The translations under genes and the position numbers were made by a program. Shown here one piece after another: positions 53,799 to 62,695 of a stretch of DNA of 64,000 nt. The stretch's first letter is position 1. Each line of letters starts with the position of its first letter. Source of the DNA: Anaerolineae bacterium (GTDB lineage Bacteria > Chloroflexota > Anaerolineae > Promineifilales > Promineifilaceae); the NCBI GenBank assembly GCA_023384415.1, contig JAHDWJ010000016.1:1-64000 (forward strand), written 5' to 3'. The notes beneath the pieces are model-generated. The model made no database searches, had not been told where the DNA came from, and saw only the letters and a program-made list of their open reading frames with translations.

Positions 53799-55916
53799 AT
53801 GAAACGTACCATCTACCTCGAAGATCTCCCGCTAGATGAAGCCTGGCCCCGGTTTGCGGCCGCGCTCCAATCAGCTTCTTTGTGGCAGCCACTGGGCACA
53901 GAAACTATCCCTCTCAGCCAGGGGTTAGGTCGGGTGACGGCCGAACCGGTTTGGGCCAGAATATCTGCCCCCCATTACCACGCCAGCGCCATGGATGGGT
54001 ATGCTCTCCGCGCCCGTGACACCATTGGGGCCAGTGAAACCACTCCTATCTCATTCACCCTGGCCGAAACCTGGGAAGATATTGCCCCTGGAGTACGCCC
54101 GGCACAGGCGGTTAATACCGGGGCACCTTTGCCTCTCTGGGCCGACACGGTGGTGATGATTGAACACACCCAGCCCTCTGACGATGGTCTGGCCGTTTCC
54201 CTGCGCGCCAGCCTGGCTCCCTGGAGCCATGTGCGGCCGCTGGGTGAGGATATGGTCGCCACCGAACTGGTGTTACCGGCTAACCACAAACTCCGCCCCA
54301 TTGATCTGGGGGCTATCGCTGGCTCTGGTCACGCCACCGTTACTGTCTACCGGCGGCCGCGTGTGGCCGTCATTCCCACCGGGTCAGAACTGGTGAGTAG
54401 TGAGCAGTTAGCCGGGAGCAGGGAGCAGTTGCCATCTTCCACTCCCGCACTCTCTCAGTTTCCCCATCTCCATCCCGGCCAAATCATTGAGTTCAACTCC
54501 CTTGTTTTGGCGGCGCAGGTGGAACAGTGGGGAGGGTTGCCAACCCGCTGGCCCATTGTACCGGATGAGTTCGAGGCGATTTTGGCTGCGGTGCGGGATG
54601 CGGCCGCGACCCATGATCTCATTTTGGTCAACGCCGGTTCATCTGCCGGAAGCAAAGATTACACCGCCCACATTGTGCAGCAGCTAGGCCAACTCCTGGT
54701 TCACGGCGTTGCCGTGCGACCGGGGCACCCGGTGATTTTGGGGTTGATAGAGAGGGGGGAACAGTTAGCAGTGAGCAGTGAGCAATCTCCAGTCCCCAGT
54801 CTCCAGTCCCCAGTCTCCAATCCCCAGTCTCCAATCTCCCAATCTCCCCTTACTCCCATCATCGGCGTCCCCGGTTACCCCGTCAGTGCTGCCCTCACCG
54901 GTGAGATATTCGTTGAGCCACTATTAGCCCGGTGGCAGGGACAGCCAGCTTATGAGCCGCCAACGCTTCAGGCCAATTTAACTCGCAAACTGGTTTCCCA
55001 CACTGGTGATGATGATTTTGTGCGGGTGGCTGTGGGGAAAGTAGGCAATAAGGTGCTGGCGACCCCAATCAGCCGGGGGGCGGGCGTGATCAGCTCTCTG
55101 GTACGGGCCGATGGCCTTGTGCGGGTTCCCCGTTTTAGTGAAGGGGAAGAGGCGGGGGCACAGGTGACAGTCCACTTGTACCGTACCGTGCCAGAGATTG
55201 AGCGAACTATTTTATGTATTGGCAGCCATGATTTGACGTTGGATTTAATGGCCCAATTTTTAGCTGAGCGCGGCCGCAGACTCAGTTCCGCCAATGTGGG
55301 CAGTGTCGGGGGGTTGGTGGCCCTGCGCCGAGGGGAAGCCCATCTGGCCGGTTCCCACCTGCTCGACCCAGACAGTGGCGAATACAACGTCAGTTATATC
55401 CACCGTTATTTACCAGAGCGGCCGGTGCTGTTGATCACGCTGGTGGGGCGGGAGCAGGGGTGGATTATCCCGTCAGGCAATCCCAAAGGGATCAAGGGTT
55501 GGGAAGACGTTGCCCGCCCAGACATCCGGTTGGCTAATCGGCAGCGGGGTGCCGGGACGCGGGTGTTGTTGGATTATGAGCTGGGGCGGCGGGGTATTAT
55601 TCCAGAACAGGTGGTTGGGTATGAACGTGAAGAGTATACCCATCTGGCGGTGGCCGCCGCCATTGCCAGTGGTACGGCTGACATGGGGTTAGGGGTAGTG
55701 GCGGCCGCACGAGCGTTACAGCTTGATTTTGTCCCCCTGGCTCAGGAGCGGTACGACCTGGTGATACCGGTGGAATATGAGGAGGGGGAACTGCTGCGGC
55801 CGCTGCTTGACCTTCTCCATGATGGCGATTTTCGGAAAGCAGTATCCGCCTTGCCTGGTTATGACGTCAGCCAGATGGGGATGAGGCACGATGAGGTTAA
55901 TTTTAGCCGTGACTGA
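53799..55916 (+). CDS. moeA: MoeA-like molybdopterin molybdenumtransferase fused to a PBP-like domain
   Basis: The 705-residue protein has an N-terminal MoeA part: 'PHYHASAMDGYALRA', 'NTGAPLPLWADTVVMIEHT', 'RVAVIPTGSELV' and 'GVPGYPVSAALTGEIFV'. From about residue 470 it has a periplasmic-binding-protein-like sensor domain ('GSHDLTLDLMAQFLAERG...', 'LANRQRGAGTRVLLDYELGRRGI'). MoeA inserts molybdate into molybdopterin; the extra domain may sense a ligand, as in other MoeA-PBP fusions. Two linkers are written in heptamer repeats (54393-54434 and 54759-54849). It probably serves the molybdopterin enzyme at 45323. Confidence 0.85.
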   Translation: MKRTIYLEDLPLDEAWPRFAAALQSASLWQPLGTETIPLSQGLGRVTAEPVWARISAPHYHASAMDGYALRARDTIGASETTPISFTLAETWEDIAPGVRPAQAVNTGAPLPLWADTVVMIEHTQPSDDGLAVSLRASLAPWSHVRPLGEDMVATELVLPANHKLRPIDLGAIAGSGHATVTVYRRPRVAVIPTGSELVSSEQLAGSREQLPSSTPALSQFPHLHPGQIIEFNSLVLAAQVEQWGGLPTRWPIVPDEFEAILAAVRDAAATHDLILVNAGSSAGSKDYTAHIVQQLGQLLVHGVAVRPGHPVILGLIERGEQLAVSSEQSPVPSLQSPVSNPQSPISQSPLTPIIGVPGYPVSAALTGEIFVEPLLARWQGQPAYEPPTLQANLTRKLVSHTGDDDFVRVAVGKVGNKVLATPISRGAGVISSLVRADGLVRVPRFSEGEEAGAQVTVHLYRTVPEIERTILCIGSHDLTLDLMAQFLAERGRRLSSANVGSVGGLVALRRGEAHLAGSHLLDPDSGEYNVSYIHRYLPERPVLLITLVGREQGWIIPSGNPKGIKGWEDVARPDIRLANRQRGAGTRVLLDYELGRRGIIPEQVVGYEREEYTHLAVAAAIASGTADMGLGVVAAARALQLDFVPLAQERYDLVIPVEYEEGELLRPLLDLLHDGDFRKAVSALPGYDVSQMGMRHDEVNFSRD
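54393..54434 (+). repeat. In-frame GTGAGCA/GGGAGCA heptamer array in moeA-like gene
   Basis: Six heptamers (GTGAGTA, GTGAGCA, GTTAGCC, GGGAGCA twice, GTTGCCA) code for a Ser/Gln/Leu-rich linker inside the MoeA domain. Confidence 0.75.
54759..54849 (+). repeat. In-frame array of thirteen heptamers in moeA-like gene
   Basis: It starts GAACAGT, TAGCAGT, GAGCAGT, then alternates CTCCAGT, CCCCAGT and CTCCAAT. The 91 bases encode a Ser/Gln/Pro-rich loop (SPVPSLQSPVSNPQSP). Flanking MoeA strands are intact. Confidence 0.85.
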
Positions 55917-55954
55917 TATTGGCACCTCTCTGCCTGGTTGATTCTAAACAAACG

Positions 55955-57388
55955 CTATGGGGGGCCAAGGATAGTTTCAGGGGAGAAGCCGCTAAGCCGG
56001 CCACTGCTATCCAGAGCGGCCATACTAAACGCATACCGGGCCTGGGGGTCAAGCCCGTTTAGGGCGATGTTGCCCGCCTGTTCAGCCGTTACATAATAAA
56101 ACGCTTCATAATGAGGAATGCCAGGCCGGCGAAATGAGAAAACATAGCCTGCGGCCGCGTTGTCTTTGGGCCAGGTCAACAGATAAGAGCCAGGGGTGGC
56201 CATTGGGGCAATAATCGGTGATTCTGGACGAGCGGGGGCCCCGGCCAGGTTCGCCAATACCGCCAGATTCAACCGGGTGATTTGCACCATATACCCATAA
56301 TCCAATCGATCAAAGGTGTCTCGGCTGGTATGCTGTACAGAGGTATCCTCATTTGGTTCCGTCAGACGTAAAGCCGGTATGCCAACGGCAAAAAATTCTC
56401 GATGATCACTATATCGCTGCGGCCGGTCCCCCCCATCTTCAAGAATAATTTGGAAATCAGGAGCATACAGAGCGTTGATGTAATGGAAATAGCGGGCAAA
56501 TTGGCGCGAAACAGATAAATCTGGCCCTGGGGAAAAAAGGCGGACGGCCTGGGGGGTCCCGGCCCGCCCTCCTACGATGTCGTTGTTGATGGCAAAATCA
56601 ATTTGCAGCCCGGTGGCAAAAGCGTTGGTGACGAAATGGCGGCTTCCCTGGGTTTGTAGCTCTTCAGCGGCAAAAGCCGCAAAGATGATGGTCTGATTCC
56701 AGGTGCGGCCGCTCATCAGCCGGGCAATTTCTAGCAGAATAGCCACCCCTGACGCATTGTCGGTGGCTCCTGGGGCGCTGCTTTGTCCGTCAAACGGGTC
56801 AATAGTGCGGGAATCATAATGGGCCATCAGAACAATAGTGCCCGGGTAGCTGCCATTGCCGGGCAGAGTAGCAATCACATTTTGTTGCGGGAAGGCGAAG
56901 CCGCCAGAGCTGGCTGGATTGAGGGTGAAATCATCAAAACGGACTTGTAAGCGGCCGCGACCAACGGTCTCAAACTCTCGGAACAGCCAGCGCCGGGCGG
57001 CCCCCACCCCAAACTGTTCTGATTGGGTGTCGCTAAAGGGGTGGCGGGTGCCAAACCCGCTCAATGTCTGGACATAGGCTTGCAAATTTTGCTGCGATAC
57101 TTCATTCAGCAGAGACAAAATTTCTGGGTCTACGGCTGGGACAACTTGACCAGTTTGGACAGCGGCCGCAGCCCCCCCGCCACCGCCAATACTCCCACTA
57201 TTCCCATCCAAAACAGGCAATGTTTGCCCAGCTGCCAGGGCTTCCTGCACACTGATTTCCACCGGGGGTAGGGTTGGTAAGGCCGGAGCGGGGGTTGGCA
57301 CTTGCGGCCGCTCTGGTTCACCTAACAAAGCGCAGGCAAAAGAGAAAATTATAAGCAGCAAAATGGGCCAAAAACGTCGCGGTTTCAT
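55955..57388 (-). CDS. Secreted M28-family metallopeptidase (lipoprotein)
   Basis: The 477-residue protein has lipobox FSFAC after a hydrophobic N-terminus, a Pro-rich linker, and the M28 zinc peptidase core: 'IVLMAHYDSR' (His, Asp), 'GATDNASGVA' (Asp), 'FAAEELQTQGS' (Glu-Glu), 'INNDIVGG' and 'YSDHREF' (His). A C-terminal fibronectin type III-like domain follows (about residues 390-477). It is an aminopeptidase or carboxypeptidase acting outside the cell. The start at 57388 (MKPRRF) fits the lipoprotein signal. It converges on the moeA-like gene. Confidence 0.83.
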   Translation of the reverse strand: MKPRRFWPILLLIIFSFACALLGEPERPQVPTPAPALPTLPPVEISVQEALAAGQTLPVLDGNSGSIGGGGGAAAAVQTGQVVPAVDPEILSLLNEVSQQNLQAYVQTLSGFGTRHPFSDTQSEQFGVGAARRWLFREFETVGRGRLQVRFDDFTLNPASSGGFAFPQQNVIATLPGNGSYPGTIVLMAHYDSRTIDPFDGQSSAPGATDNASGVAILLEIARLMSGRTWNQTIIFAAFAAEELQTQGSRHFVTNAFATGLQIDFAINNDIVGGRAGTPQAVRLFSPGPDLSVSRQFARYFHYINALYAPDFQIILEDGGDRPQRYSDHREFFAVGIPALRLTEPNEDTSVQHTSRDTFDRLDYGYMVQITRLNLAVLANLAGAPARPESPIIAPMATPGSYLLTWPKDNAAAGYVFSFRRPGIPHYEAFYYVTAEQAGNIALNGLDPQARYAFSMAALDSSGRLSGFSPETILGPP

Positions 57389-57467
57389 CCCGTTAAGCAT
57401 ACCCAAAGAAAGGCAAGATGGCACATTGTGGGGGTGGGGGAATGGGAGATGGGGCTTGCAAAGTTGC

Positions 57468-59027
57468 CTACTTCCCTACCCGTTCATACAAAATGTATGG
57501 GCCGTACTGGGCAATAGGGGCGTATTCAGGGGCTAATTGTTCGGGGGTGTAAAGTTCAATCCAGGTAGCAAAGGTTCCAACCAAAACATAATCGGTTGCC
57601 ACATATTCACGGAAGTTATACTGAGCCGCAACAGGAGGCCCGTCCATGAATTTTTGCTGGACGGAGAGGTTTAGTGTGCCAGAGGGTGGATAATGAAACG
57701 CATGATCGGTGAGAAAGCCAATTTCTGGCTCCCAGGTTTCGATGATGGTGGAAGTGGGTAAGGTTTGGTTGAGGTAATGGGCCATCTGCGCGGCCGCGTT
57801 CGTGCGGGTCAGGGCAATGTTGCGCCCATTTTGGGCCAGAGGTAGGGCAATCATCGTCACCAACCAGAGGGCCAAAGTCAGGCGCAGGGCCAATGCAGGC
57901 AAATTATCCTGCGTTTTGCCCCAGACAACAGCCCACAGCCGCCGCACATCCTCTAAGAAATTAAAATTGTTGGTCAGGACTAGAAAAAAGCGGGCGGTAA
58001 AGAGGGTACTTACAGCTAACCCGGCATAAGCGTAACGAATCCAGCCAATGGAAACGATATACCAGGCCAGGTTGGCAATGACTAAAATATAAAGAATGCC
58101 CCACTGCTGACCTTGCTGGCTGCGTGGCAAAATGAGGAAAAAATTATAGAGCAAAACGGGTAAGAGAAAACCAAGAAACAGATTAAGGCTGGTCAGTTGG
58201 CGGATTGATTCGGCCATGATGCCGGGGTTAAAAACAAAGGCGGCTCCACCCGCCGCTTCACTGAGCAGGCGAAAATTTTCGGCTGCGCTGCCAGGAGCCA
58301 GGGCTATAACAATGATAACCTGCCAGACGGCATAACAGGCAGCCGTCAGGATACCAGGAATGAGGAAATGGAGATGGGGTTTTTGCCGGTAGTAAAACCA
58401 GTTACTAATCCAGGCCAATCCTAAGGTAGGGGCTAAGACTAACAAATATTGTTGTTTGGTTACGGTAGCCAACCCAAAGAGCAGCCCTACCAGAACCAGA
58501 CGGCCATAGCTTGCGTTTTCCCAGGCGGCATACCAGAGCCAGAAAGCCAGGGCGATGAACATGAAACCGGGGATTTCGCCTAACACTTGTCGCCCATACT
58601 CTAAGGTGCCAATGAGCCGTGAGGTAAGAAATAGCGCGGCCGCGACCAAAGCCAGAGAGCGTCCGCCAAGCGTATCGGCCAATTTGTAGAAAGCAAAAAC
58701 GGTACCTAGCAGGAACAGCCCCATCACCAGCCGTGCCTGTACCAGTCCGATGCCGGCCACCTTAAACATCAAGGCAATGGGCAGCAGTACTGTCGGCCCT
58801 ACCCCTAGTGTTGGGCCAAAGTAACGAAATCCATCACTGCTGATATCGGCATAAACACCATATTGCACCAGCGTTTTGGGAACGTGCAGGTGAGAGCCTT
58901 CATCGAACCAGGTGGCCGGGTAATTCCCCAGGTTGAAGAAGATGAGAAAGAAGAGTGCGGCCGCAAGCAGCCCCCACCCAACCCGGCCAATAGCTATTGG
59001 TCTATCTTTACTTGCCTCAATCTGCAT
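57468..59027 (-). CDS. Glycosyltransferase family 39-like membrane protein
   Basis: The 519-residue polytopic protein has about twelve membrane helices. Asp42-Glu43 in 'ATWFDEGSHLH' lie at the first periplasmic loop, the catalytic site of GT39/ArnT-like lipid-linked sugar transferases. The C-terminal domain is soluble. It probably moves a sugar from a polyprenyl carrier onto a lipid or protein. It sits in a run with an FAD oxidoreductase, WecB-like epimerase and GT2. Confidence 0.75.
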   Translation of the reverse strand: MQIEASKDRPIAIGRVGWGLLAAALFFLIFFNLGNYPATWFDEGSHLHVPKTLVQYGVYADISSDGFRYFGPTLGVGPTVLLPIALMFKVAGIGLVQARLVMGLFLLGTVFAFYKLADTLGGRSLALVAAALFLTSRLIGTLEYGRQVLGEIPGFMFIALAFWLWYAAWENASYGRLVLVGLLFGLATVTKQQYLLVLAPTLGLAWISNWFYYRQKPHLHFLIPGILTAACYAVWQVIIVIALAPGSAAENFRLLSEAAGGAAFVFNPGIMAESIRQLTSLNLFLGFLLPVLLYNFFLILPRSQQGQQWGILYILVIANLAWYIVSIGWIRYAYAGLAVSTLFTARFFLVLTNNFNFLEDVRRLWAVVWGKTQDNLPALALRLTLALWLVTMIALPLAQNGRNIALTRTNAAAQMAHYLNQTLPTSTIIETWEPEIGFLTDHAFHYPPSGTLNLSVQQKFMDGPPVAAQYNFREYVATDYVLVGTFATWIELYTPEQLAPEYAPIAQYGPYILYERVGK

Positions 59028-59063
59028 AAGTCACCCTTTATGAGTTTGTGAGGGCTTCGACCG

Positions 59064-60365
59064 TCACCGCTTCAATATCAATTCTACCGTGCGGCGAGCG
59101 TACTGGGTAACCGATTCCCCATTAGTTAATTCAGGGTAAATTTGGGCGGTTGTCGAGAGAAATAAATTACCTACAGGGGTCTGGAAATCAGGGATTTTAT
59201 CCATATCGTTCAGCCCGTGCAGCGGCTCCACAAAGGGAGTCCGGTTCATCACAAAGTAACGAATAGAGCTAACATCAAAGTTAGGAAACATTTTCCGCAA
59301 ATAATCCAGCCAGATCGTTTTCAACTCCTCATCACTTTTTTGCTGCCATTCACTGCCAGGGGCGGTATATTTGGGCAGATAAACCAGATGATGCCCTCCC
59401 ACATATTGGGGATCAATGTAGCTGGTGGTTTCGATAATGCCAGTGAACGGGATGGTGTCATCGGTAATGTTAATCGTCCAATAGCTGGTTAATGGTTTGT
59501 CTAAGACCAGAATGGGGCAAATAACCCCCAAATATTGCTGCTGTTTGAGGAAGGTATGGTATGACTCTGGGGCGTTGGGGATGAGGCGGGTGAAAATCCC
59601 GGTGGGGGTAGTGTTGACAACGACATCATAAGGGCGGAACTCCCCTCTGACACGCAGCCCGGTAGCCTGACCATTTTCGATGACGATTTCTTCAACCGGA
59701 GTGTGATAATGAATATGGGACGCGGCCGCTTCAATCCGTTCAGCCATCGCTTCCAACAGCGTCCGGTAGCCACCGATGAGGTGGCCGGCCTCTTCCTTTT
59801 GACTGGCCCCCTCACGGGTAGATTTCATCCGCACCAGTCGTGACCATATCCAGGTGGCCGGCACGTTATCAAACCCCCCATCAAACTTGGCTTTTAGCAG
59901 TGGTCGCCAGATGTTGTAAAAAGTGTTATGGCCTCCCCATCGGTTTAGCCAGGCCTCAACACTAACACTCTCTAACTTACGCCAATCCCGCACCATCTGG
60001 GCCGCCAGTACCGTTACCCCCAGACGGAAACGGTCAATCCATCCCAGTGGTGGGAAGCGCAAAAACTCAATAATGTTATTCATGGAATAGATGCGGTTGT
60101 TATAATAAAACCCCATCTTCGTCTCATTAAACCGCATCCGGTCAGAAATGCCTAACTCCTGACACAGCGACGCCAAATGGCGATCACTGGAGAGAATAGT
60201 ATGGTAATACCGGTCCACCTCAGTGCCATCCTCTAGCTGTAATGGCCCAGCCAACCCACCGATGTCTCCGGTGGATTCAAAAATTTCTACCTCAACCCCT
60301 TTTTGGGTCAAGAAATAGCCCAGGCTAATGCCCATAATGCCAGCCCCAACAATGCCTACTTTCAT
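59064..60365 (-). CDS. FAD-dependent amine-oxidase-like oxidoreductase
   Basis: The 433-residue flavoprotein starts 'MKVGIVGAGIMGISLGYFL' (dinucleotide-binding GxGxxG at 7-12). It has 'EIFESTGDIGGLAG', 'YRTLLEAMAERIE' and a C-terminal 'PDFQTPVGNLFLSTTAQIYPELTNGESV'. The fold is that of protoporphyrinogen-oxidase/phytoene-desaturase or UDP-sugar mutase relatives, common in glycan clusters. The substrate is unknown. Twelve bases separate it from the WecB-like gene. Confidence 0.75.
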   Translation of the reverse strand: MKVGIVGAGIMGISLGYFLTQKGVEVEIFESTGDIGGLAGPLQLEDGTEVDRYYHTILSSDRHLASLCQELGISDRMRFNETKMGFYYNNRIYSMNNIIEFLRFPPLGWIDRFRLGVTVLAAQMVRDWRKLESVSVEAWLNRWGGHNTFYNIWRPLLKAKFDGGFDNVPATWIWSRLVRMKSTREGASQKEEAGHLIGGYRTLLEAMAERIEAAASHIHYHTPVEEIVIENGQATGLRVRGEFRPYDVVVNTTPTGIFTRLIPNAPESYHTFLKQQQYLGVICPILVLDKPLTSYWTINITDDTIPFTGIIETTSYIDPQYVGGHHLVYLPKYTAPGSEWQQKSDEELKTIWLDYLRKMFPNFDVSSIRYFVMNRTPFVEPLHGLNDMDKIPDFQTPVGNLFLSTTAQIYPELTNGESVTQYARRTVELILKR

Positions 60366-60377
60366 CCTGCACCCTTC

Positions 60378-61439
60378 CTAACACATAATTTCTTCTATCA
60401 ATTGACCAATCCGCTCCCCTGCTTTCCCCTCACCAAAAATCGGTGGCTGCTCCGCAGGAGGGGTGAAATGCTGCCAGGCATCCAGGACAGTCGCCAGGTC
60501 CAGAGGCATGAGGCGATTCCAACCGGCTGTTACCGTTTCTGTCCACTCTGTTTCATCACGCAAGGTAAGGCATGGCTTACTCAGGAAATAGGCTTCCCGC
60601 TGCACCCCACCAGAATCCGTAGCGATGAGGCGAGCGTTATCTTCCAGAACAATCATGTCAAAGTAGCTGACCGGATCAATGACCCGCACGTGTTCGGCAA
60701 AGGCTGCGCCCAGGTGGGTCAACGCTTTTCGAGTACGTGGATGGGCCGGGAAGATGACCGGTTCCGGGGCGTGGTTGAGAATGTTGACAATCTGGCTCAG
60801 GCGAGCCGGATCATCTGTATTGGCTGCCCGGTGAACCGTGACCAGGGCGTACCCATTCCGGGTTAAGCCCAGGTTTTCTACAACGCTGGAGTTACGGTAG
60901 GCGATGGGGCGGTTAAAAATCATGGCGTCATACATCACATCACCCACCCAATGAACACAGTTACTCACTCCTTCACGGGCCAGGTTACTAATAGCCGCCT
61001 GGCTGACGCAAAAGTGCATGTCGGCAATGGAGTCGGAGACGACCCGGTTGATCTCTTCCGGCATTCGCCGGTCATAGCTTCGTTCCCCGGCTTCGATGTG
61101 GGCCAGGGGGATGTGTAGTTTACTGGCCGCAAGGGCCCCAGCCAGGGTGGAGTTGGTATCTCCCCGAATAATGACCAGGTCAGGCTGTTCGGCCAACAGC
61201 ACTTCTTCTAAGCGAGCTAAAATTTGGGCTGTTTGCTGCCCATGTTGGCCAGAGCCAACTTCCAGATTGTAATCAGGGGGGGGGATTTCTAACTCATCAA
61301 AAAAGGCCTGGGACATTTGGTAATCATAATGTTGGCCGGTGTGGACGAGTATTTCCTGGTGTCGCGGCCGCAGCGCCCGACTGACAGACGAGGATTGGAT
61401 AAATTCTGGCCGCGCCCCGACAATAGAGATGATTTTCAT
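60378..61439 (-). CDS. wecB: UDP-N-acetylglucosamine 2-epimerase (non-hydrolysing)
   Basis: The 353-residue enzyme has 'MKIISIVGARPEFIQSS', 'IIRGDTNSTLAGALAA', 'HIEAGERSYDRRMPEEINR' and 'IATDSGGVQREAYFLSKPCLTLRDETEWTETV'. It converts UDP-GlcNAc to UDP-ManNAc for surface polysaccharide. The ATG at 61439 is the family start; the longer frame has no counterpart. It belongs to the minus-strand glycan run. Confidence 0.92.
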   Translation of the reverse strand: MKIISIVGARPEFIQSSSVSRALRPRHQEILVHTGQHYDYQMSQAFFDELEIPPPDYNLEVGSGQHGQQTAQILARLEEVLLAEQPDLVIIRGDTNSTLAGALAASKLHIPLAHIEAGERSYDRRMPEEINRVVSDSIADMHFCVSQAAISNLAREGVSNCVHWVGDVMYDAMIFNRPIAYRNSSVVENLGLTRNGYALVTVHRAANTDDPARLSQIVNILNHAPEPVIFPAHPRTRKALTHLGAAFAEHVRVIDPVSYFDMIVLEDNARLIATDSGGVQREAYFLSKPCLTLRDETEWTETVTAGWNRLMPLDLATVLDAWQHFTPPAEQPPIFGEGKAGERIGQLIEEIMC

Positions 61440-61494
61440 AGGGAGTACCTCGGTGATAATAAGCAGTAAGCAGGGGAGCCTCAGTACGCAGCCC

Positions 61495-62274
61495 TTAATA
61501 TCCCATTTTCTCCCTCGGCATAGGCCGGGGTTTGGGCTGCTTACGGGCGAAGATGTTGAGTTTGTTGAGTAAGATGGTACCCTGGAATTGCAGGTGAGCT
61601 TTGATGGTGCGGGCGATTTTGGCTTTGGAGACGCCAAAATTTCGTTGATGTAAAACGGTGGGATATTCGGCTACGCGATAACCAGCCATCATTGCCTTTA
61701 CCATGAACTCAGTGCCGGCCAGGTAACCATCAGCATGGAACGGGATGGTCTCTATAATTTCTCGCCGGTAGGCTCGGAAAAGGGCGGTATAACAGTAGAT
61801 TCGCCAGTTGACAATGAGCCGGTAGATAAAAGATGATCCTTTGCTGAGGATAAGCCGGTATTGGGGCACCCCGGCTACCCCCCCCTGTGGGTGGTAGGGG
61901 GAAGCGGTTACGATGTCAATATCGGTGGTCATGTAACTGAGCAGGGATGGGATTTCACTAAACTTGTAGGTGCCATCGCTGTCTGTGGTGATGATGATGT
62001 CCCCGGTTGCGGCCGCGAACCCTGTCCGTATGGCCGCCCCCAACCCCATATTGCGGGGGTGCTTCTCCAGCCGAACCGTCACATTGGCCTCATTCAAAGT
62101 CCCAAACGTCTCCTGCATCAGGGCCCAGGTATTATCCGCGCTGCCATCATCTACCAGGACAATTTCTACCGTGCGGCTTTGGGCCAGATCACGAACAACG
62201 GGCAACAGCTTGCTTTGTAACTGCCCCATGCTTTCTTCTTCGTTAAAGCAGGGAATGATGATTGATAAATCCAT
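61495..62274 (-). CDS. Family 2 glycosyltransferase (dolichyl-phosphate mannose synthase type)
   Basis: The 259-residue enzyme has GT-A motifs 'SIIIPCFNEEES', 'VEIVLVDDGSADNT', 'RNMGLGAAIRTGF' and 'IITTDSDGTY'. This pattern is shared with polyprenyl-phosphate sugar transferases that feed GT39 enzymes such as the one at 57468. The ATG at 62274 follows CGGAGC; the longer frame to 62385 would translate a structured leader. Confidence 0.85.
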   Translation of the reverse strand: MDLSIIIPCFNEEESMGQLQSKLLPVVRDLAQSRTVEIVLVDDGSADNTWALMQETFGTLNEANVTVRLEKHPRNMGLGAAIRTGFAAATGDIIITTDSDGTYKFSEIPSLLSYMTTDIDIVTASPYHPQGGVAGVPQYRLILSKGSSFIYRLIVNWRIYCYTALFRAYRREIIETIPFHADGYLAGTEFMVKAMMAGYRVAEYPTVLHQRNFGVSKAKIARTIKAHLQFQGTILLNKLNIFARKQPKPRPMPREKMGY

Positions 62275-62311
62275 AAGAGAAGCTCCGAGGAAGTATGAAA
62301 GGTGAATGATG

Positions 62312-62405
62312 GTAACTATTAAGCCTTCCGAAGGTTTTCTCCACTGGTGATCATTGGCAACGAAACCTTCGGAAGGTTGTATCACCAGAGAGGGTTAGTA
62401 GTTAC
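62312..62405 (-). promoter_or_regulatory. Structured leader with interlocking inverted repeats
   Basis: CCTTCCGAAGGTTT (62324-62337) and AAACCTTCGGAAGG (62363-62376) are exact 14-bp inverts. CTGGTGAT (62344-62351) lies in their loop and pairs with ATCACCAG (62381-62388) outside it, an H-type pseudoknot layout. GTAACTA and TAGTTAC bracket the whole. It lies in the 5' leader of the GT2 gene. Confidence 0.5.
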
Positions 62406-62514
62406 GAATGATGAAGGATAAATAGCATGGGTATCCGTTAGCATCAGGCAAACGGCAATATTAAACCAGGCTGTTTCTGGGTGTCATCATAGCCAGGGGG
62501 ACTTAAGAACAGGC

Positions 62515-62682
62515 TTACACCCCTGACATATCTGGGCTGGCTTTGAGATAATACGCGGGTTGGGTTGGGTGCGGCAAATGCAGCACCCACTCTGCTGACA
62601 TGCCCAGAGTATTGCGCTCCCAGGTATAACCGGCGATTTTTTCGGCCAACGCCGCAGGAATATTAAACGGGAGAAGAGGCAT
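62515..62682 (-). CDS. Truncated aminoglycoside phosphotransferase-like N-terminus
   Basis: The 55-codon frame reads 'MPLLPFNIPAALAEKIAGYTWERNTLG' and 'YYLKASPDMSGV', then stops. The opening strand and a W-x-R-x-T-x-G pattern with a terminal YYLK recall APH(3')-type kinases, but all catalytic motifs are missing. It starts 14 bases after the lyase gene. It may be a remnant or a small hypothetical; no clear ribosome site. Confidence 0.4.
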   Translation of the reverse strand: MPLLPFNIPAALAEKIAGYTWERNTLGMSAEWVLHLPHPTQPAYYLKASPDMSGV

Positions 62683-62695
62683 AAGGGGCAAAAAT

